Positions 13,378 to 21,998 of a DNA stretch of 22,389 nt are shown here, piece by piece (position 1 is the first letter of the stretch; each line of letters starts with the position of its first letter). The position numbers and the translations under genes were made by a program. The notes below the pieces were generated by a model, which was given only the letters and a program-made list of their open reading frames with translations, did no database searches and was not told where the DNA came from. The DNA is taken from contig DCDZ01000015.1 of assembly GCA_002316675.1 (NCBI GenBank), positions 3,775-26,163 on the forward strand, in the 5' to 3' direction. This stretch comes from Tyzzerella sp. UBA1042. Its GTDB lineage: Bacteria > Bacillota > Clostridia > Lachnospirales > Anaerotignaceae.

Positions 13378-14682
13378 TTATCTTACAAATACAGTCATAT
13401 ATAATTTCGCCATAGCAGCAACAGGGGTTACTGGGTTAATTACTGTCACCGACTTTTTGTCATTACCTTTTTCTACCTTCAATTCATCGGAATCAAAGTT
13501 CTCAATTGCTTGAATCTGCTCCATTTGCTTGTTGTAGGTTACTAAGTCATTCCAGAAAGCAATGCGCCCTGCATCATTATTCTGCACCTTTCCTAAGTAT
13601 CTGGTATTGAACAGAACAGCGATGTCATTGCCGATCTGATCAAGAACGCGGATTACCTGATTACTCTGGAAATCCTCGTTTTTATCCACAGTTACCGATG
13701 TAAAGCTATTAATATCATCCAAGACACGAACGTCCTCGCCGACCTTGTGAAATACGAGCTCCCCTGATTTGATTGCTGTTGACAGTTGGCTTTGCTTGTA
13801 GTCTGTAAAAACCTCAAACTCGCCATCGTAAAGCTTGTTTTGATTGCTTTTATTTACCGCACATCCTGCTGATGCACCCGTCAGCCAATACACCAGACTG
13901 GCGGCATTTGCACCAACATCAAGCACGGCATTCTTTAGGTTGATAACGCCCTCATAGTCAGCTGATTTATTATAGATAACCGTCTGAAACTTAACGCCCA
14001 TTTCATCCCGTAGGCGCTTCGTGAATGCTACAAATAAGCTTTTCACCGTTTCCTCGGTGGATAAACAACCCAGCGTATTAAAGCTGTAGGCCTCCACTTT
14101 GTCCAAAAATGTTTGATATGCTGTGCCTGTCACTGTCCCGTTGGTGCCGCCTGCCAAAGGCATTCCTGCGGTTGCTTCCAATGTCGCTGCTTTCTTGAAA
14201 ACTACAAAATCATTGTCTAATAATTCCGTTGCCGCTGTTACTGTCTGAGTGTCCAAAATTACAGCCTCAAGCAGTGTGGTAACATCAAACTTTGCGGAAT
14301 CATCCACATTTGCGGAAACAATTATTTTAAGATCATTCCCACGGATACCACTACACTTCGCTGTTGCATACTCATTTTCAGCCTTAACACCGCTGTTCAG
14401 ACGGTAGGCATACAAAGTCTTGGCATTGAGGAACAAGTCTCTCAGCCCCTTTAATTTGGGGCTTGTAAAGTCATACCCAAATACCTTTAAGGAATCTGTC
14501 TGGAAGTCTGCGTTTTCCACAGTGAAGATTTCGCCATCAATACCCCAGTCTAATTCCAACGCCAATGCGGCATAGCCACGATCGGACAAATTCGCGGACG
14601 CTCTGGCCGCCGAAACAAAATTAATGTACGCCCCTGGGAGGACTTTATTTTGTACCAAAAAGGTACCGCCGCCTAACCCCAC
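13378..14682 (-). CDS. xkdK: Contractile tail sheath protein XkdK
   Basis: This 434-residue sheath protein has GGGTFLVQNKVLPGAYINFV and SAARASANLSDRGYAALALE at the N-terminus, GLRDLFLNAKTLYAYRLNSG in the first third, and the C-terminal sheath core with VDKNEDFQSNQVIRVLDQIG and VTVINPVTPVAAMAKLYMTV. These are typical of XkdK/YqbK and gpFI-like sheaths. Its presence makes the phage a contractile-tailed one. GTG start: the stop TAA of the preceding small gene is directly followed by GTG, with GGAAAGGTGA upstream. Confidence 0.93.
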   Translation of the reverse strand: MGLGGGTFLVQNKVLPGAYINFVSAARASANLSDRGYAALALELDWGIDGEIFTVENADFQTDSLKVFGYDFTSPKLKGLRDLFLNAKTLYAYRLNSGVKAENEYATAKCSGIRGNDLKIIVSANVDDSAKFDVTTLLEAVILDTQTVTAATELLDNDFVVFKKAATLEATAGMPLAGGTNGTVTGTAYQTFLDKVEAYSFNTLGCLSTEETVKSLFVAFTKRLRDEMGVKFQTVIYNKSADYEGVINLKNAVLDVGANAASLVYWLTGASAGCAVNKSNQNKLYDGEFEVFTDYKQSQLSTAIKSGELVFHKVGEDVRVLDDINSFTSVTVDKNEDFQSNQVIRVLDQIGNDIAVLFNTRYLGKVQNNDAGRIAFWNDLVTYNKQMEQIQAIENFDSDELKVEKGNDKKSVTVINPVTPVAAMAKLYMTVFVR

Positions 14683-14871
14683 TTAAATCACCTTTCCTTT
14701 CTGAAATTTATCAATCAGACCTTCAACCTCTTCATGCGTGTAAGACTTGCCGTCCTCTAGTAATGCAGATAACAAATCTCTATAATCAGCATACTTTTGA
14801 CTTCTAAGCAAAGCCTCCTTTGGGAATTGGGCCTGTGTGTTCTCAGTTTCCTGCTTTGGCAATTTTGCCAT
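14683..14871 (-). CDS. Small conserved phage protein upstream of the sheath gene
   Basis: The 62-residue product reads PKQETENTQAQFPKEALLRS at the start and QKYADYRDLLSALLEDGKSY in the middle, with THEEVEGLIDKFQKGKV at the end. It is helical and acidic, with the FPKE-x-LL-x-S-x-KYAD-x-x-DLL motif that small proteins have in this exact place in clostridial PBSX-like prophages. Its function is unknown. Its ATG overlaps the tail terminator gene by 29 bases and its stop abuts the sheath GTG, so translation is coupled on both sides. Confidence 0.75.
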   Translation of the reverse strand: MAKLPKQETENTQAQFPKEALLRSQKYADYRDLLSALLEDGKSYTHEEVEGLIDKFQKGKVI

Positions 14872-15274
14872 TTACCTTCACCTCTTCCATATATGCATAA
14901 GGTTCTTTTTTTGTATCCATGTTCAAATTGTAATCAACAAAAAAATGAAGTGTCCCATCTTCCATCTTATAATTAATACTGCTGCCTCGAATCAGGGCAT
15001 CATCTATGGTGATCCACTCTAAAAGTGACCGTAACTTTTCAGCAACCTCCCAACCCTCCGCGTTTCCTGTTTTAGGGAAATAGTGAATATCGAAAGAGGT
15101 ATTCAGCCGAAACCGATCCTTTAATTTTGGATCATGCCATTGGGTAATGCAGAGAATAAAAAAGCAAGACTCTTTCATGCCCTGCTCTGTTTTCTCTGTA
15201 TAAATTTTATGAGTGGATACCGGGAACTCTTTTCGTATCGCTTCGGCTATCCCTGTGATTAGTTTATTTACCAT
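14843..15274 (-). CDS. Phage tail terminator family protein (DUF6838-like)
   Basis: The product has 143 residues: LITGIAEAIRKEFPVSTHKI at the N-terminus, ESCFFILCITQWHDPKLKDR then FRLNTSFDIHYFPKTG in the middle, and DGTLHFFVDYNLNM near the end. These recur in the tail terminator family of clostridial phages, which caps the tail tube and joins it to the head. The position matches XkdJ/YqbJ. GGGGGAGG upstream of the ATG supports the start, which overlaps the gp10-like gene by 11 bases. Confidence 0.8.
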   Translation of the reverse strand: MVNKLITGIAEAIRKEFPVSTHKIYTEKTEQGMKESCFFILCITQWHDPKLKDRFRLNTSFDIHYFPKTGNAEGWEVAEKLRSLLEWITIDDALIRGSSINYKMEDGTLHFFVDYNLNMDTKKEPYAYMEEVKVNGKIAKAGN

Positions 15275-15674
15275 GGAACGCCTCCCCCAGCATCTTCATG
15301 AGCCTTTTTTCAATGATTTTCTCTGCATCCCGTTCCAGTTCTTTTTCAGAAATCAAAAGCATAAACCGCCCCGGCACCCATCCCGTGTGATCCTTGGTGC
15401 GGTGTCCTGATTCCACATAGGACGCATATTCCGTATTGTTGTATACCTCTACTTCATACACGCCATTATTATAGTGGGTACCACCGATAAACCAGCCTTG
15501 TTTCAACCACCCTGTGGCGGTTGGCGTTCTTTTTACGGCCTTACGCAACAATCTGGCCGCAAGTTCATAAACCATTTGTTCATTGAATTTCTCTAGGTCT
15601 GCCTCTTGCAATTTCACCAGACGGTCCCGAAGCTTTACCAGCTGCTTATAGTCAACCTTGCCCCATTTTGCCAT
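15264..15674 (-). CDS. HK97 gp10-like head-tail joining protein (XkdI-like)
   Basis: The 136-residue product contains LAARLLRKAVKRTPTATGWL and VEVYNNTEYASYVESGHRTK, the core of the HK97 gp10/XkdI family, which acts at the head-tail junction. The family hallmark is the TPT-x-TG-x-L and YNN-x-x-YA-x-x-V-E-x-GH pair. I chose the ATG at 15674, which overlaps the previous stop as TAATG, rather than a GTG nine bases earlier. The Shine-Dalgarno sequence is weak, so re-initiation is likely. Confidence 0.87.
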   Translation of the reverse strand: MAKWGKVDYKQLVKLRDRLVKLQEADLEKFNEQMVYELAARLLRKAVKRTPTATGWLKQGWFIGGTHYNNGVYEVEVYNNTEYASYVESGHRTKDHTGWVPGRFMLLISEKELERDAEKIIEKRLMKMLGEAFHGK

Positions 15675-16033
15675 TACGCCCACACATCTTTCAATGTCAG
15701 CTCAACCTCTTGATGGGACACATAAACAGCAGGCTCCCCAGCTGCTTTGTAGGTTTTGGTGGCACCGTTTTGAGTGACCGTAATTTCGCCGCCTGCCTTG
15801 ATGGCAACCTCGGGGGACAAAAACAGCTTTGTGACTTGTGTGACAGCTGTTGCGGTATCTGTCTGCTTTGCGCTGGATAAAGTTTTGTACGACACGCGGC
15901 AGGGGACATTTTCTGCAACCACAACAGGCGCGGTATTGTTAATCGGGCCCTCTTGCTCTTGGAATTCTGTAATAGTACATCTGCCATCATATAAGCTTTC
16001 TGCATGATTCCGTATCAAATGAAAAAAGGACAT
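15674..16033 (-). CDS. Head closure/connector protein, XkdH/YqbH-like
   Basis: This protein of 119 residues starts MSFFHLIRNHAESLYDGRCT and contains NVPCRVSYKTLSSAKQTDTA, then KLFLSPEVAIKAGGEITVTQ. It is mostly beta structure, as in XkdH/YqbH (DUF3599) and other head completion proteins that plug the portal side of the connector. It is preceded by AGGTGGGGTGG, and the ATG overlaps the previous stop as TAATG at 16033. Its position between gp10-like and connector genes supports the call. Confidence 0.75.
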   Translation of the reverse strand: MSFFHLIRNHAESLYDGRCTITEFQEQEGPINNTAPVVVAENVPCRVSYKTLSSAKQTDTATAVTQVTKLFLSPEVAIKAGGEITVTQNGATKTYKAAGEPAVYVSHQEVELTLKDVWA

Positions 16034-16383
16034 TACCACCCCACCTTTCGGTATCGATCAAGCTGCTTCGTATAGTCTTTTAAAAAAGCCATGCCGGGGT
16101 TTTCTGAAACAGAGGACGCAGAGGAAAAGGAGACGGCAACGTCCCCCTCCGTAATACTTTTTACTGTTCCCTGTAACTGCTCCTGCCCCAAACCCTCAGC
16201 GCGGTACATATCTACAGCCATGTTTAAAGTAACATTCTCCAGCCCCTGCGGAATCTCTTGGATATTGCAATAATTGCATACCATATCGGATACCTTGTCA
16301 AGGATGAACTGGATAATGAAATCTTTATCATTCGTTGTGATCCCCAGCAGGTTCTTTAGCTTCTCCGTTCTTGTCATCGCCAT
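16033..16383 (-). CDS. Head-tail connector protein (gp6/YqbG-like)
   Basis: The 116-residue helical protein contains RTEKLKNLLGITTNDKDFII then QFILDKVSDMVCNYCNIQEI, followed by PQGLENVTLNMAVDMYRAEG. This is the pattern of phage gp6-like head-tail connector (adaptor) proteins, which sit under the portal. Several in-frame starts are possible. The ATG at 16383 has GGTGGTGA at a suitable distance; a TTG at 16398 lacks one. Its 5' end overlaps the preceding gene by 56 bases. Confidence 0.78.
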   Translation of the reverse strand: MAMTRTEKLKNLLGITTNDKDFIIQFILDKVSDMVCNYCNIQEIPQGLENVTLNMAVDMYRAEGLGQEQLQGTVKSITEGDVAVSFSSASSVSENPGMAFLKDYTKQLDRYRKVGW

Positions 16384-16642
16384 TTTCATCACCACCAATA
16401 TCTTCTTGTAATGCTTCTGTAATTTTCTTCAAAATCCCATCCGCACTGGTAGATTTCCCGAGATCAATGCTATTTGCTGCTGCAAACGCCTTTAACTCCT
16501 CTACTGTCATATCGGACAGATCAACTTCGCTGTGTTGCGGCGCATCCGTAGCCACAAGGGTGAACCCTTGCGCAATGTATTTATCACACTGCGCTTTGCT
16601 CTCTGCAATTCTTTCAACATTGTCCTTTTTTACAATATACAT
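16328..16642 (-). CDS. Small phage protein with a SAP/HeH-like domain
   Basis: The 104-residue protein starts MYIVKKDNVERIAESKAQCD, has a middle VDLSDMTVEELKAFAAANSI and then DLGKSTSADGILKKITEAL (about 41-79), and ends in a very acidic, Gly/Asn/Asp-rich tail. The middle fits the HeH/LEM or Rho-N-like fold (TVEELK-x-x-A-x-x-x-x-I) seen in small proteins between capsid and connector genes in Gram-positive phages. The function is not known; a head assembly or DNA-contact role is possible. AAGGAGG upstream of 16642 supports that start over the longer reading. Confidence 0.72.
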   Translation of the reverse strand: MYIVKKDNVERIAESKAQCDKYIAQGFTLVATDAPQHSEVDLSDMTVEELKAFAAANSIDLGKSTSADGILKKITEALQEDIGGDENGDDKNGEAKEPAGDHNE

Positions 16643-16652
16643 AAAGGCCTCC

Positions 16653-17576
16653 TTAAGCTTTGGCATCCTTGATATTTACAAACAAGGAATTTTTCTTGTT
16701 ATCCAACACCCAAATATCATGGTAACGTCTGTAATCCATGCTCCAAGAATTGGCTTTCTGGTAGGTTTCAGGAGTAAAAATTCTCATTTTATCCTGCTTT
16801 GTTACAGCAATAGGAGTTTCTCTTGCTACAATGATGAAATTAATATCCTTCGCAGAAGTCCCCTTGATAAAACCACCTGCCTCTTGACCTGCTGTCTTGC
16901 CGTCGTACAAAGTAATTGCTGTATACATGCGGTTGCTAGGCACTGGAATTAATGGACAACCATCAATCTGAGGCACCTGTGTGTTAATACCCGCCTGAGA
17001 AAATGTCATTGCTGATAATTTCCCTAATGCTGCTTCTTCAACAGCTCCTACAACGTCATATGTAGCAAGAACATCAAGTTCGCCGTCATAACCTGCTGAA
17101 CGAATTGCCTTAATACCTTTTTTGATCTTCACAATAATATCGTTTCCTACTGTATAGCCGTATTCGACCTGTGTATCCCCAGCCACACCCATGGCGGTTG
17201 TAGCAAGCTTAGAAATTCTGTAAGCGTCAATTTCAGGTACAAGCCTTGTTCTCTGGAATTCCCCCATTACTGCGCCAGCTGTAGCAATAAAATTGGTTTC
17301 GTCTACATCCATGGCATCAAGAAGGAATTTTCTACCTCTATCCTGTGTCATGGTAAGTGTCTGGTATGCAAGAGACACACTGCCATCGGTATAGCCGTTT
17401 TCCCTTGAATAATCACCAAGTCCCTGCACGCTCATTTTAGGAACCTTGACCTCATTGCCACCGCTGTACTTCACTTTACCGCTATTGCCATCCATAAAAC
17501 CTGTTTTCAGAGTTTGAACAGCCACTAAATCTAAATTTGTTTCAAAAAGCTTTGCATATTCCAATACATTTGGCAT
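16653..17576 (-). CDS. Major capsid protein
   Basis: This 307-residue protein contains MPNVLEYAKLFETNLDLVAV, VKVPKMSVQGLGDYSRENGY, LTMTQDRGRKFLLDAMDVDE and PEIDAYRISKLATTAM. These segments occur in major capsid proteins of clostridial myovirus-type prophages with the HK97 fold. The ending KMRIFTPETYQKANSWSMDY is the expected C-terminal part. It lies directly after the scaffold gene and has an AAGGGAG ribosome binding site. No protease gene or cleavable prohead delta domain is evident, consistent with a separate scaffold. Confidence 0.9.
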   Translation of the reverse strand: MPNVLEYAKLFETNLDLVAVQTLKTGFMDGNSGKVKYSGGNEVKVPKMSVQGLGDYSRENGYTDGSVSLAYQTLTMTQDRGRKFLLDAMDVDETNFIATAGAVMGEFQRTRLVPEIDAYRISKLATTAMGVAGDTQVEYGYTVGNDIIVKIKKGIKAIRSAGYDGELDVLATYDVVGAVEEAALGKLSAMTFSQAGINTQVPQIDGCPLIPVPSNRMYTAITLYDGKTAGQEAGGFIKGTSAKDINFIIVARETPIAVTKQDKMRIFTPETYQKANSWSMDYRRYHDIWVLDNKKNSLFVNIKDAKA

Positions 17577-17593
17577 TATTTATGTCTCCCTTC

Positions 17594-18139
17594 TTATTTT
17601 GAAATGATTCCCATAGCCTGCGCAATCTCCGCATTGATCTCTGCTTCACTACTTCCGCCAGTACCCCTAGCAGCACCGCCACCGCCACCAGTACCCAATG
17701 TCTGCGTTTCCTCAACATCAAACAAATAACCATCTGACTTTTTCAGACCTTCAAGGTCAAGCCCCTCTAAGGTGCCATCCTCTTTCAGCTTAATTTTATC
17801 TGCATCAAGCAGCGCTTTAATTGCCTTGGGGTTTCTGCCCTTTGCCTGCATAATCGCCATATCAATAGCACTGTCACGCTTGATATTGGCAACATCAGTG
17901 TTATACTTCGTCTCCCAATCTTTTGCATCTTTTTTCAGCTGTTCCACGTCCACACCATCGAACTTTTTAATAGCACCTTGCAATGTGGCAATGGTGGTAT
18001 TGGCTGTTTGTAGCTCAGTCAGCTTCGTGGTATGGGTTTCTTTTTCCACATACCCCTTTAATTCCTCCGTGCTGGCAGCCGCCACTTTTGTTGCGGTTTC
18101 TTCATCTAAGCCCAGCTTGATTAAATCTTCTTTTTTCAT
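17594..18139 (-). CDS. GP20-family capsid scaffold protein
   Basis: The 181-residue protein starts MKKEDLIKLGLDEETATKVA, continues with long helical coiled coil (about 35-90, with LQTANTTIATLQGAIKKFDG), then AIMQAKGRNPKAIKALLDAD typical of the GP20 scaffold family. A Gly-rich linker (about 149-162) and a short C-terminal helix for binding the capsid protein follow. AAAGGAG upstream of 18139 fixes the start; an in-frame longer reading to 18244 has no suitable ribosome binding site. It directs prohead assembly and is absent from the mature virion in related phages. Confidence 0.88.
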   Translation of the reverse strand: MKKEDLIKLGLDEETATKVAAASTEELKGYVEKETHTTKLTELQTANTTIATLQGAIKKFDGVDVEQLKKDAKDWETKYNTDVANIKRDSAIDMAIMQAKGRNPKAIKALLDADKIKLKEDGTLEGLDLEGLKKSDGYLFDVEETQTLGTGGGGGAARGTGGSSEAEINAEIAQAMGIISK

Positions 18140-18216
18140 ATAAATGCTCCTTTCTATATTTTCCCCATCAAAAAAGAGCCTGTTTAACGTCTGTACCCAA
18201 AGACGAGATAAAGGGA
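18140..18216 (-). other. Non-coding gap with hairpin and an orphan perfect Shine-Dalgarno
   Basis: This 77-base stretch between minor head and scaffold genes is the longest gap in the head region. CGTCT (18188-18192) and AGACG (18201-18205) form a hairpin. Just upstream, across the minor-head stop codon, GGGAGGTGATCCC (18213-18225) contains a complete match to the anti-Shine-Dalgarno of 16S rRNA and can itself fold as GGGA/TCCC. No start codon stands at the proper distance behind it. The only nearby frame ends FISSLGTDVKQALF, with no good start. Function unclear. Confidence 0.4.
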
Positions 18217-19263
18217 TCACCTCCCAACATATTCTTTGTACCAATCATTGTATGTGATGCTTGATGGAACATAGCGCAGTTTATTGTTCTCCGTACGCGC
18301 CGCCCGTTCCTCACCATGCGTAAATTCATCATCGAAGAACGGTACTGTGGTACTGCGGCAATACACATGCAAGGGCGGTGCATTCAATCCCACCTGATAC
18401 TCCGATAAGTCAAATACCCTACCATCCATACTACGGCATAAGCTGCTGGTTTTTAAGTCCAAGGTAGCAACAAATTCATATTGTTCAACATCCATAGCCT
18501 TGTAGGCGTCCAGCCGTGAAGCTGACGCAAAGTAAGCACCCTCTGTTAATATCAGCCTTTTCGCAGCCACTCTTGATGTATTGAGCACCTTTGTAACATC
18601 CTTTATAATTTTTTCTGCGCTCTCGCCGCGAATCATGCCTTGTGTCAGCCTTGTTTCCAACTGATACAGAAGGTTTGTTTTATCATCGCCCCATACCCTT
18701 TTAGAAAAATTTTTCCCGTCAGGTGCCCAAGGCTTAGATAATACTTTTTCTAGCTTCGTGGCATCCAGTACGGCAAAGGCACTACCTGCGCCAACTCTCT
18801 TTTGGATTTCATAAGCCGTGTGATAATATCCCTGTTCATAGGTTTTTCCTAACGCTTCATGGAGTTTCTTATCCTTTTCAGCTTCAAGTAACTCAATTTG
18901 TTGCCGCATTTGAAGCTGTAACGCTTTCAGTCGATCCATACGGTAAATGGTGCTGGCGTTCTCCAACTCCTTCATCCAGCGTTGATCCAAGGCGTTCTCT
19001 TTGCCCATGCGAATATATTCTTCAAGGGCAAGCTGAAACTCCTGCCTTTCGTCGGAATCAAGTATTTTCTTTGCATCCGCATAGGTGAAATCATTTTCTG
19101 CTGCAAACCTACGGTAAAACACTTCGATTTCTTTCTGAATGTTGGAAATTGCCGTGTCATAACGTTTTTCTATGTAGGGGATACTTTCCTCACCGATATT
19201 GAGCAGTCGTTCGTTAAGGGCTTCAAATCGTGCTTTCCAATACTCACTACTCTTCACCGCCAT
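18217..19263 (-). CDS. Minor head protein, SPP1 gp7/Mu F-like
   Basis: The 348-residue protein has a helical, charged N-terminal half and a C-terminal Phage_Mu_F type domain: ILTEGAYFASASRLDAYKAM (about 238-257), then TLDLKTSSLCRSMDGRVFDL with Cys276 and Asp280-Gly, then GLNAPPLHVYCRSTTVPFFD with His299 and Cys302. That Cys/Asp-Gly ... PPxHxxCRS set defines the family. These proteins attach to the portal and aid head assembly or DNA ejection. Starts possible are GTG 19266, ATG 19263 and GTG 19257. The last has the best spacing to AGGTGA and gives MKSSEYWKARFE, which may be the real N-terminus. Confidence 0.88.
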   Translation of the reverse strand: MAVKSSEYWKARFEALNERLLNIGEESIPYIEKRYDTAISNIQKEIEVFYRRFAAENDFTYADAKKILDSDERQEFQLALEEYIRMGKENALDQRWMKELENASTIYRMDRLKALQLQMRQQIELLEAEKDKKLHEALGKTYEQGYYHTAYEIQKRVGAGSAFAVLDATKLEKVLSKPWAPDGKNFSKRVWGDDKTNLLYQLETRLTQGMIRGESAEKIIKDVTKVLNTSRVAAKRLILTEGAYFASASRLDAYKAMDVEQYEFVATLDLKTSSLCRSMDGRVFDLSEYQVGLNAPPLHVYCRSTTVPFFDDEFTHGEERAARTENNKLRYVPSSITYNDWYKEYVGR

Positions 19264-20761
19264 CACCTAAATTCTGATATTCAGCATATTTTTTGATGCT
19301 TTGCTCTTCCTGCTGCTCTAATTCTAAAAGCTCCGCATTTACATCATCCACAAAGGGGTGCTTGCTCAGCAAAGTTTTATCGGATACAATGCCCTTACTC
19401 TGCATGATCATTTGAACCGTCTCGGAATCATTGGTAATCATGGTTTTATTGATAGATAGCTGAACATCGGAAACGCTATACTCTGTCTTGCTCCTACGGT
19501 TGCAATGATCTGTATAAAACCACAACAATTCTTTAATGGCCCTTTTTAGTTTAGAGACAAGGGCATTCGCTTTCAAGTCCAGCAATGTATATCTAAATTT
19601 TAAGCTTACCCCTGAGGGAGCATTGCCAAAGGTGTCTGAATCCGTATCAATGCCCTGCCCAAAATGGTAAATATCCCTACGGAGCATTTCAAGATATGCG
19701 ATTCTGCCCTCTACAGGGAGAGACACTTGTTTTGCTTCAACTTTCCCTGTGGAATCGTTGACATGTACCGCCCTGTTAATGCGCAATCTCTCAGCTATGG
19801 CATTAGCTGTCTCTCCACCGTACCCCTGGATCACCCAGTATAGCTCTACCAAGTCCAAGAAGTTGTTTGTACCCTCGCTAGATAACAGGTCGTAGGCATC
19901 AATCAAGCCCTTTATAGACTGTAAGTCAGTAGTTGACTTGCTATTGTTCCGCAGTATGATGAATGGTACCCTGCCCCAGGAATGTTTCTCCCGACGTTTC
20001 TCAAAGCCATTAAGCTTTACAATGTCCCACCAATGGGGAGCGGGGTTATGTGGCTTCTCCGTGTCCTTGATGAACCTTTTGTTTTCGATTTCGGTGTAAT
20101 AGGTGACATCTGTTTTCGTCCACCACTCAACCCGTTTTCTGAGGTACTTTTCCTTTCCCTTGATCACCGTAATGTCATAATAGCGAATGACCTCTTGCAA
20201 ATCCGTTTCATGCAAGGAATCATAAATAGGGATAATTTCATTTGCAGGTGCAATATTGTACCGAAATTCTCCTGATTCATCATAGTACACATGAACACAC
20301 TCAAAGCCTTTATTGCTGGCACCGATTACCCAATCCGAAAGCAGCTCATTAAAACCCTCGTCTGCGAATTCTGATAACAGGCTTTCGTATATCTTTTTCC
20401 CACTGTCCTTTTCAGCTCCTATAACGGATATGGTAGGCTCACGCCCAATCATGTAGGAGGCTTTCTGGTCAACTAAGATTTTGTGGAAAGGGTTTATATT
20501 GTGATGGTTACTCCTGTTCGGGTTTACAAACGGGATTCTGCGTTCTTCGTCCCCACTATCACTTTCGGAAATGATTGTTTTGCTGAAATCCTTTTTCATA
20601 ACATCATGTTCGCAAACATAATATCGCTCGCCCTCTGCCATATGAAGCTTTTGAGGGCTCATAATATCATCCCGAAGCAACGCTTCAACAATTTCACTTT
20701 CGTTAAGCTTGCTGCCGATGGTCAGCCTTAAATTGATTAAGTCCGTCTCTGTTAAAAACAC
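19247..20761 (-). CDS. Portal protein, SPP1 gp6 family
   Basis: The 504-residue portal forms the dodecameric ring for DNA entry and exit. Characteristic parts are IPFVNPNRSNHHNINPFHKI then LVDQKASYMIGREPTISVIG (76-115), SDWVIGASNKGFECVHVYYD (142-161), NNFLDLVELYWVIQGYGG (299-316), and GNAPSGVSLKFRYTLLDLKA (379-398). The C-terminal quarter is helical and ends with an acidic, Gln/Glu-rich segment. The start is GTG with GAGGTGA upstream. It follows the large terminase gene by four bases, the common order terminase, portal, minor head. Confidence 0.93.
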   Translation of the reverse strand: MFLTETDLINLRLTIGSKLNESEIVEALLRDDIMSPQKLHMAEGERYYVCEHDVMKKDFSKTIISESDSGDEERRIPFVNPNRSNHHNINPFHKILVDQKASYMIGREPTISVIGAEKDSGKKIYESLLSEFADEGFNELLSDWVIGASNKGFECVHVYYDESGEFRYNIAPANEIIPIYDSLHETDLQEVIRYYDITVIKGKEKYLRKRVEWWTKTDVTYYTEIENKRFIKDTEKPHNPAPHWWDIVKLNGFEKRREKHSWGRVPFIILRNNSKSTTDLQSIKGLIDAYDLLSSEGTNNFLDLVELYWVIQGYGGETANAIAERLRINRAVHVNDSTGKVEAKQVSLPVEGRIAYLEMLRRDIYHFGQGIDTDSDTFGNAPSGVSLKFRYTLLDLKANALVSKLKRAIKELLWFYTDHCNRRSKTEYSVSDVQLSINKTMITNDSETVQMIMQSKGIVSDKTLLSKHPFVDDVNAELLELEQQEEQSIKKYAEYQNLGDGGEE

Positions 20762-20765
20762 TGTA

Positions 20766-21998
20766 TCACCTCACCCTTACATTTCTCATATCCATTTCAC
20801 GACTATAACGAACCGCATCAATGCTATGGTTATCCTTATCAGGGAATTTTGCTTTAAAGCCGTCATTGCCGTCACTTTCCAGTTCGTAGGCGTTGAATTC
20901 CCTTGCGGTATTCGGACAGCGCACAGGATCAATAATAATGTGTTCCAAATCCTGCAACCACTTGATCCCATATTCTACACTGTCAGGGCCTTTTCTGGCA
21001 CCGATTACCCTTAAGCCGTATTCCGATACCTCGGAAATACTTTTCGGCTCTGCGCTATCGCAAACAATGAGCGAATTGCTTTTATTCTCCTGCTTAATCA
21101 TTTCTGCAGCCTTTCGGTTGCTAAGGCTTACTAGCTGGATTTCATGGAAAATATACAGCGTTCTTCTTGTTTTATCGTAATGGTTCACCGTATAGTGGAA
21201 TGGATCGGAAGCATAGCCCCAGTCAAGACCACGGGCAATTCTGTCAAAGCGCTTGATTTCTTCTTCGGAAATCTCCCTGATCGTAAGATTTGTGAACACT
21301 TCACCGCCTGTGCCTGTAACATCACCCATATATTCATGGTCATACGCCTGCGGTTTTGTCTTTTTCAAATGCTCAGCTTCGGAAATAAATTGTTTCCCCA
21401 ACCACTGCTCAGGTGCCTGTAGGTAGGTACTGTGGTGTACCAGTTTATCACTTTTCTTTTCGAGGACTTCTTTATTCACCCAGTTTCTTTGGCTTTTGGG
21501 TGGATTGTAGGAATAAAAAACGCAGAAGCTTTCGCCTCCACGCATTAAAGATTGATTTATAGTTCTGATTTCTTCCATTCCGGCAAACTCGTCCACTTCC
21601 TCATACCAGATATATTTACAATACCCTTGACGGAATTTTGTAGACTTAATTTTCTTGGGCTTATCAGCACCACGGAAGATGATGCGTTGCCCTGTGGGTA
21701 TGTACACAAGCTCCAGGGGGCTTAGTTTTGATTGCCAGTAATTTTCTACCCCAAGAACCTTGATGGCCCATTCCAGCTGCTCATACACACTATCCTTAAG
21801 GTTCTGGCCAACCTTACGCAAGGCAAGGCAGTTTGCGTTGGGGTCTTTCATGATCCCCGTAATGATTTCAACAGACACAAAAGAGGACTTCAAAGAACCA
21901 CGACCCCCCTTGAGCCAATAGTGTGTATGCCACCCTTGTTTTATATCGTGATGCACCCCGTAAAAAGAGGGGCCGATTATATTATCCAGCTTTATCAT
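20766..21998 (-). CDS. terL: Terminase large subunit (PBSX/SPP1 type)
   Basis: The 410-residue packaging motor and nuclease has Walker A GGRGSLKS at 31-38, preceded by HYWLK, and a Walker B region KYIWYEEVDEFAG (128-140). Coupling motif SYNPP lies at 163-167. The RNase H-like nuclease has acidic residues in GLDWGYASDP (Asp259), VCDSAEP (Asp314) and HSIDAVRY (Asp394). All expected motifs are intact. The ATG at 21998 has AAAGGAG upstream; the longer reading to 22052 lies within the small subunit gene. It overlaps that gene by 17 bases. The sequence is of the PBSX/Terminase_3 kind, usually linked with headful (pac) packaging. Confidence 0.94.
   Translation of the reverse strand: MIKLDNIIGPSFYGVHHDIKQGWHTHYWLKGGRGSLKSSFVSVEIITGIMKDPNANCLALRKVGQNLKDSVYEQLEWAIKVLGVENYWQSKLSPLELVYIPTGQRIIFRGADKPKKIKSTKFRQGYCKYIWYEEVDEFAGMEEIRTINQSLMRGGESFCVFYSYNPPKSQRNWVNKEVLEKKSDKLVHHSTYLQAPEQWLGKQFISEAEHLKKTKPQAYDHEYMGDVTGTGGEVFTNLTIREISEEEIKRFDRIARGLDWGYASDPFHYTVNHYDKTRRTLYIFHEIQLVSLSNRKAAEMIKQENKSNSLIVCDSAEPKSISEVSEYGLRVIGARKGPDSVEYGIKWLQDLEHIIIDPVRCPNTAREFNAYELESDGNDGFKAKFPDKDNHSIDAVRYSREMDMRNVRVR

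Noticed and set aside
18140..18244. N-terminal extension of the scaffold protein to 18244 or to a GTG at the minor-head stop
   Set aside because: The Shine-Dalgarno sequence overlaps the GTG itself, the extension does not resemble the family, and the ATG at 18139 has a well-placed AAAGGAG.
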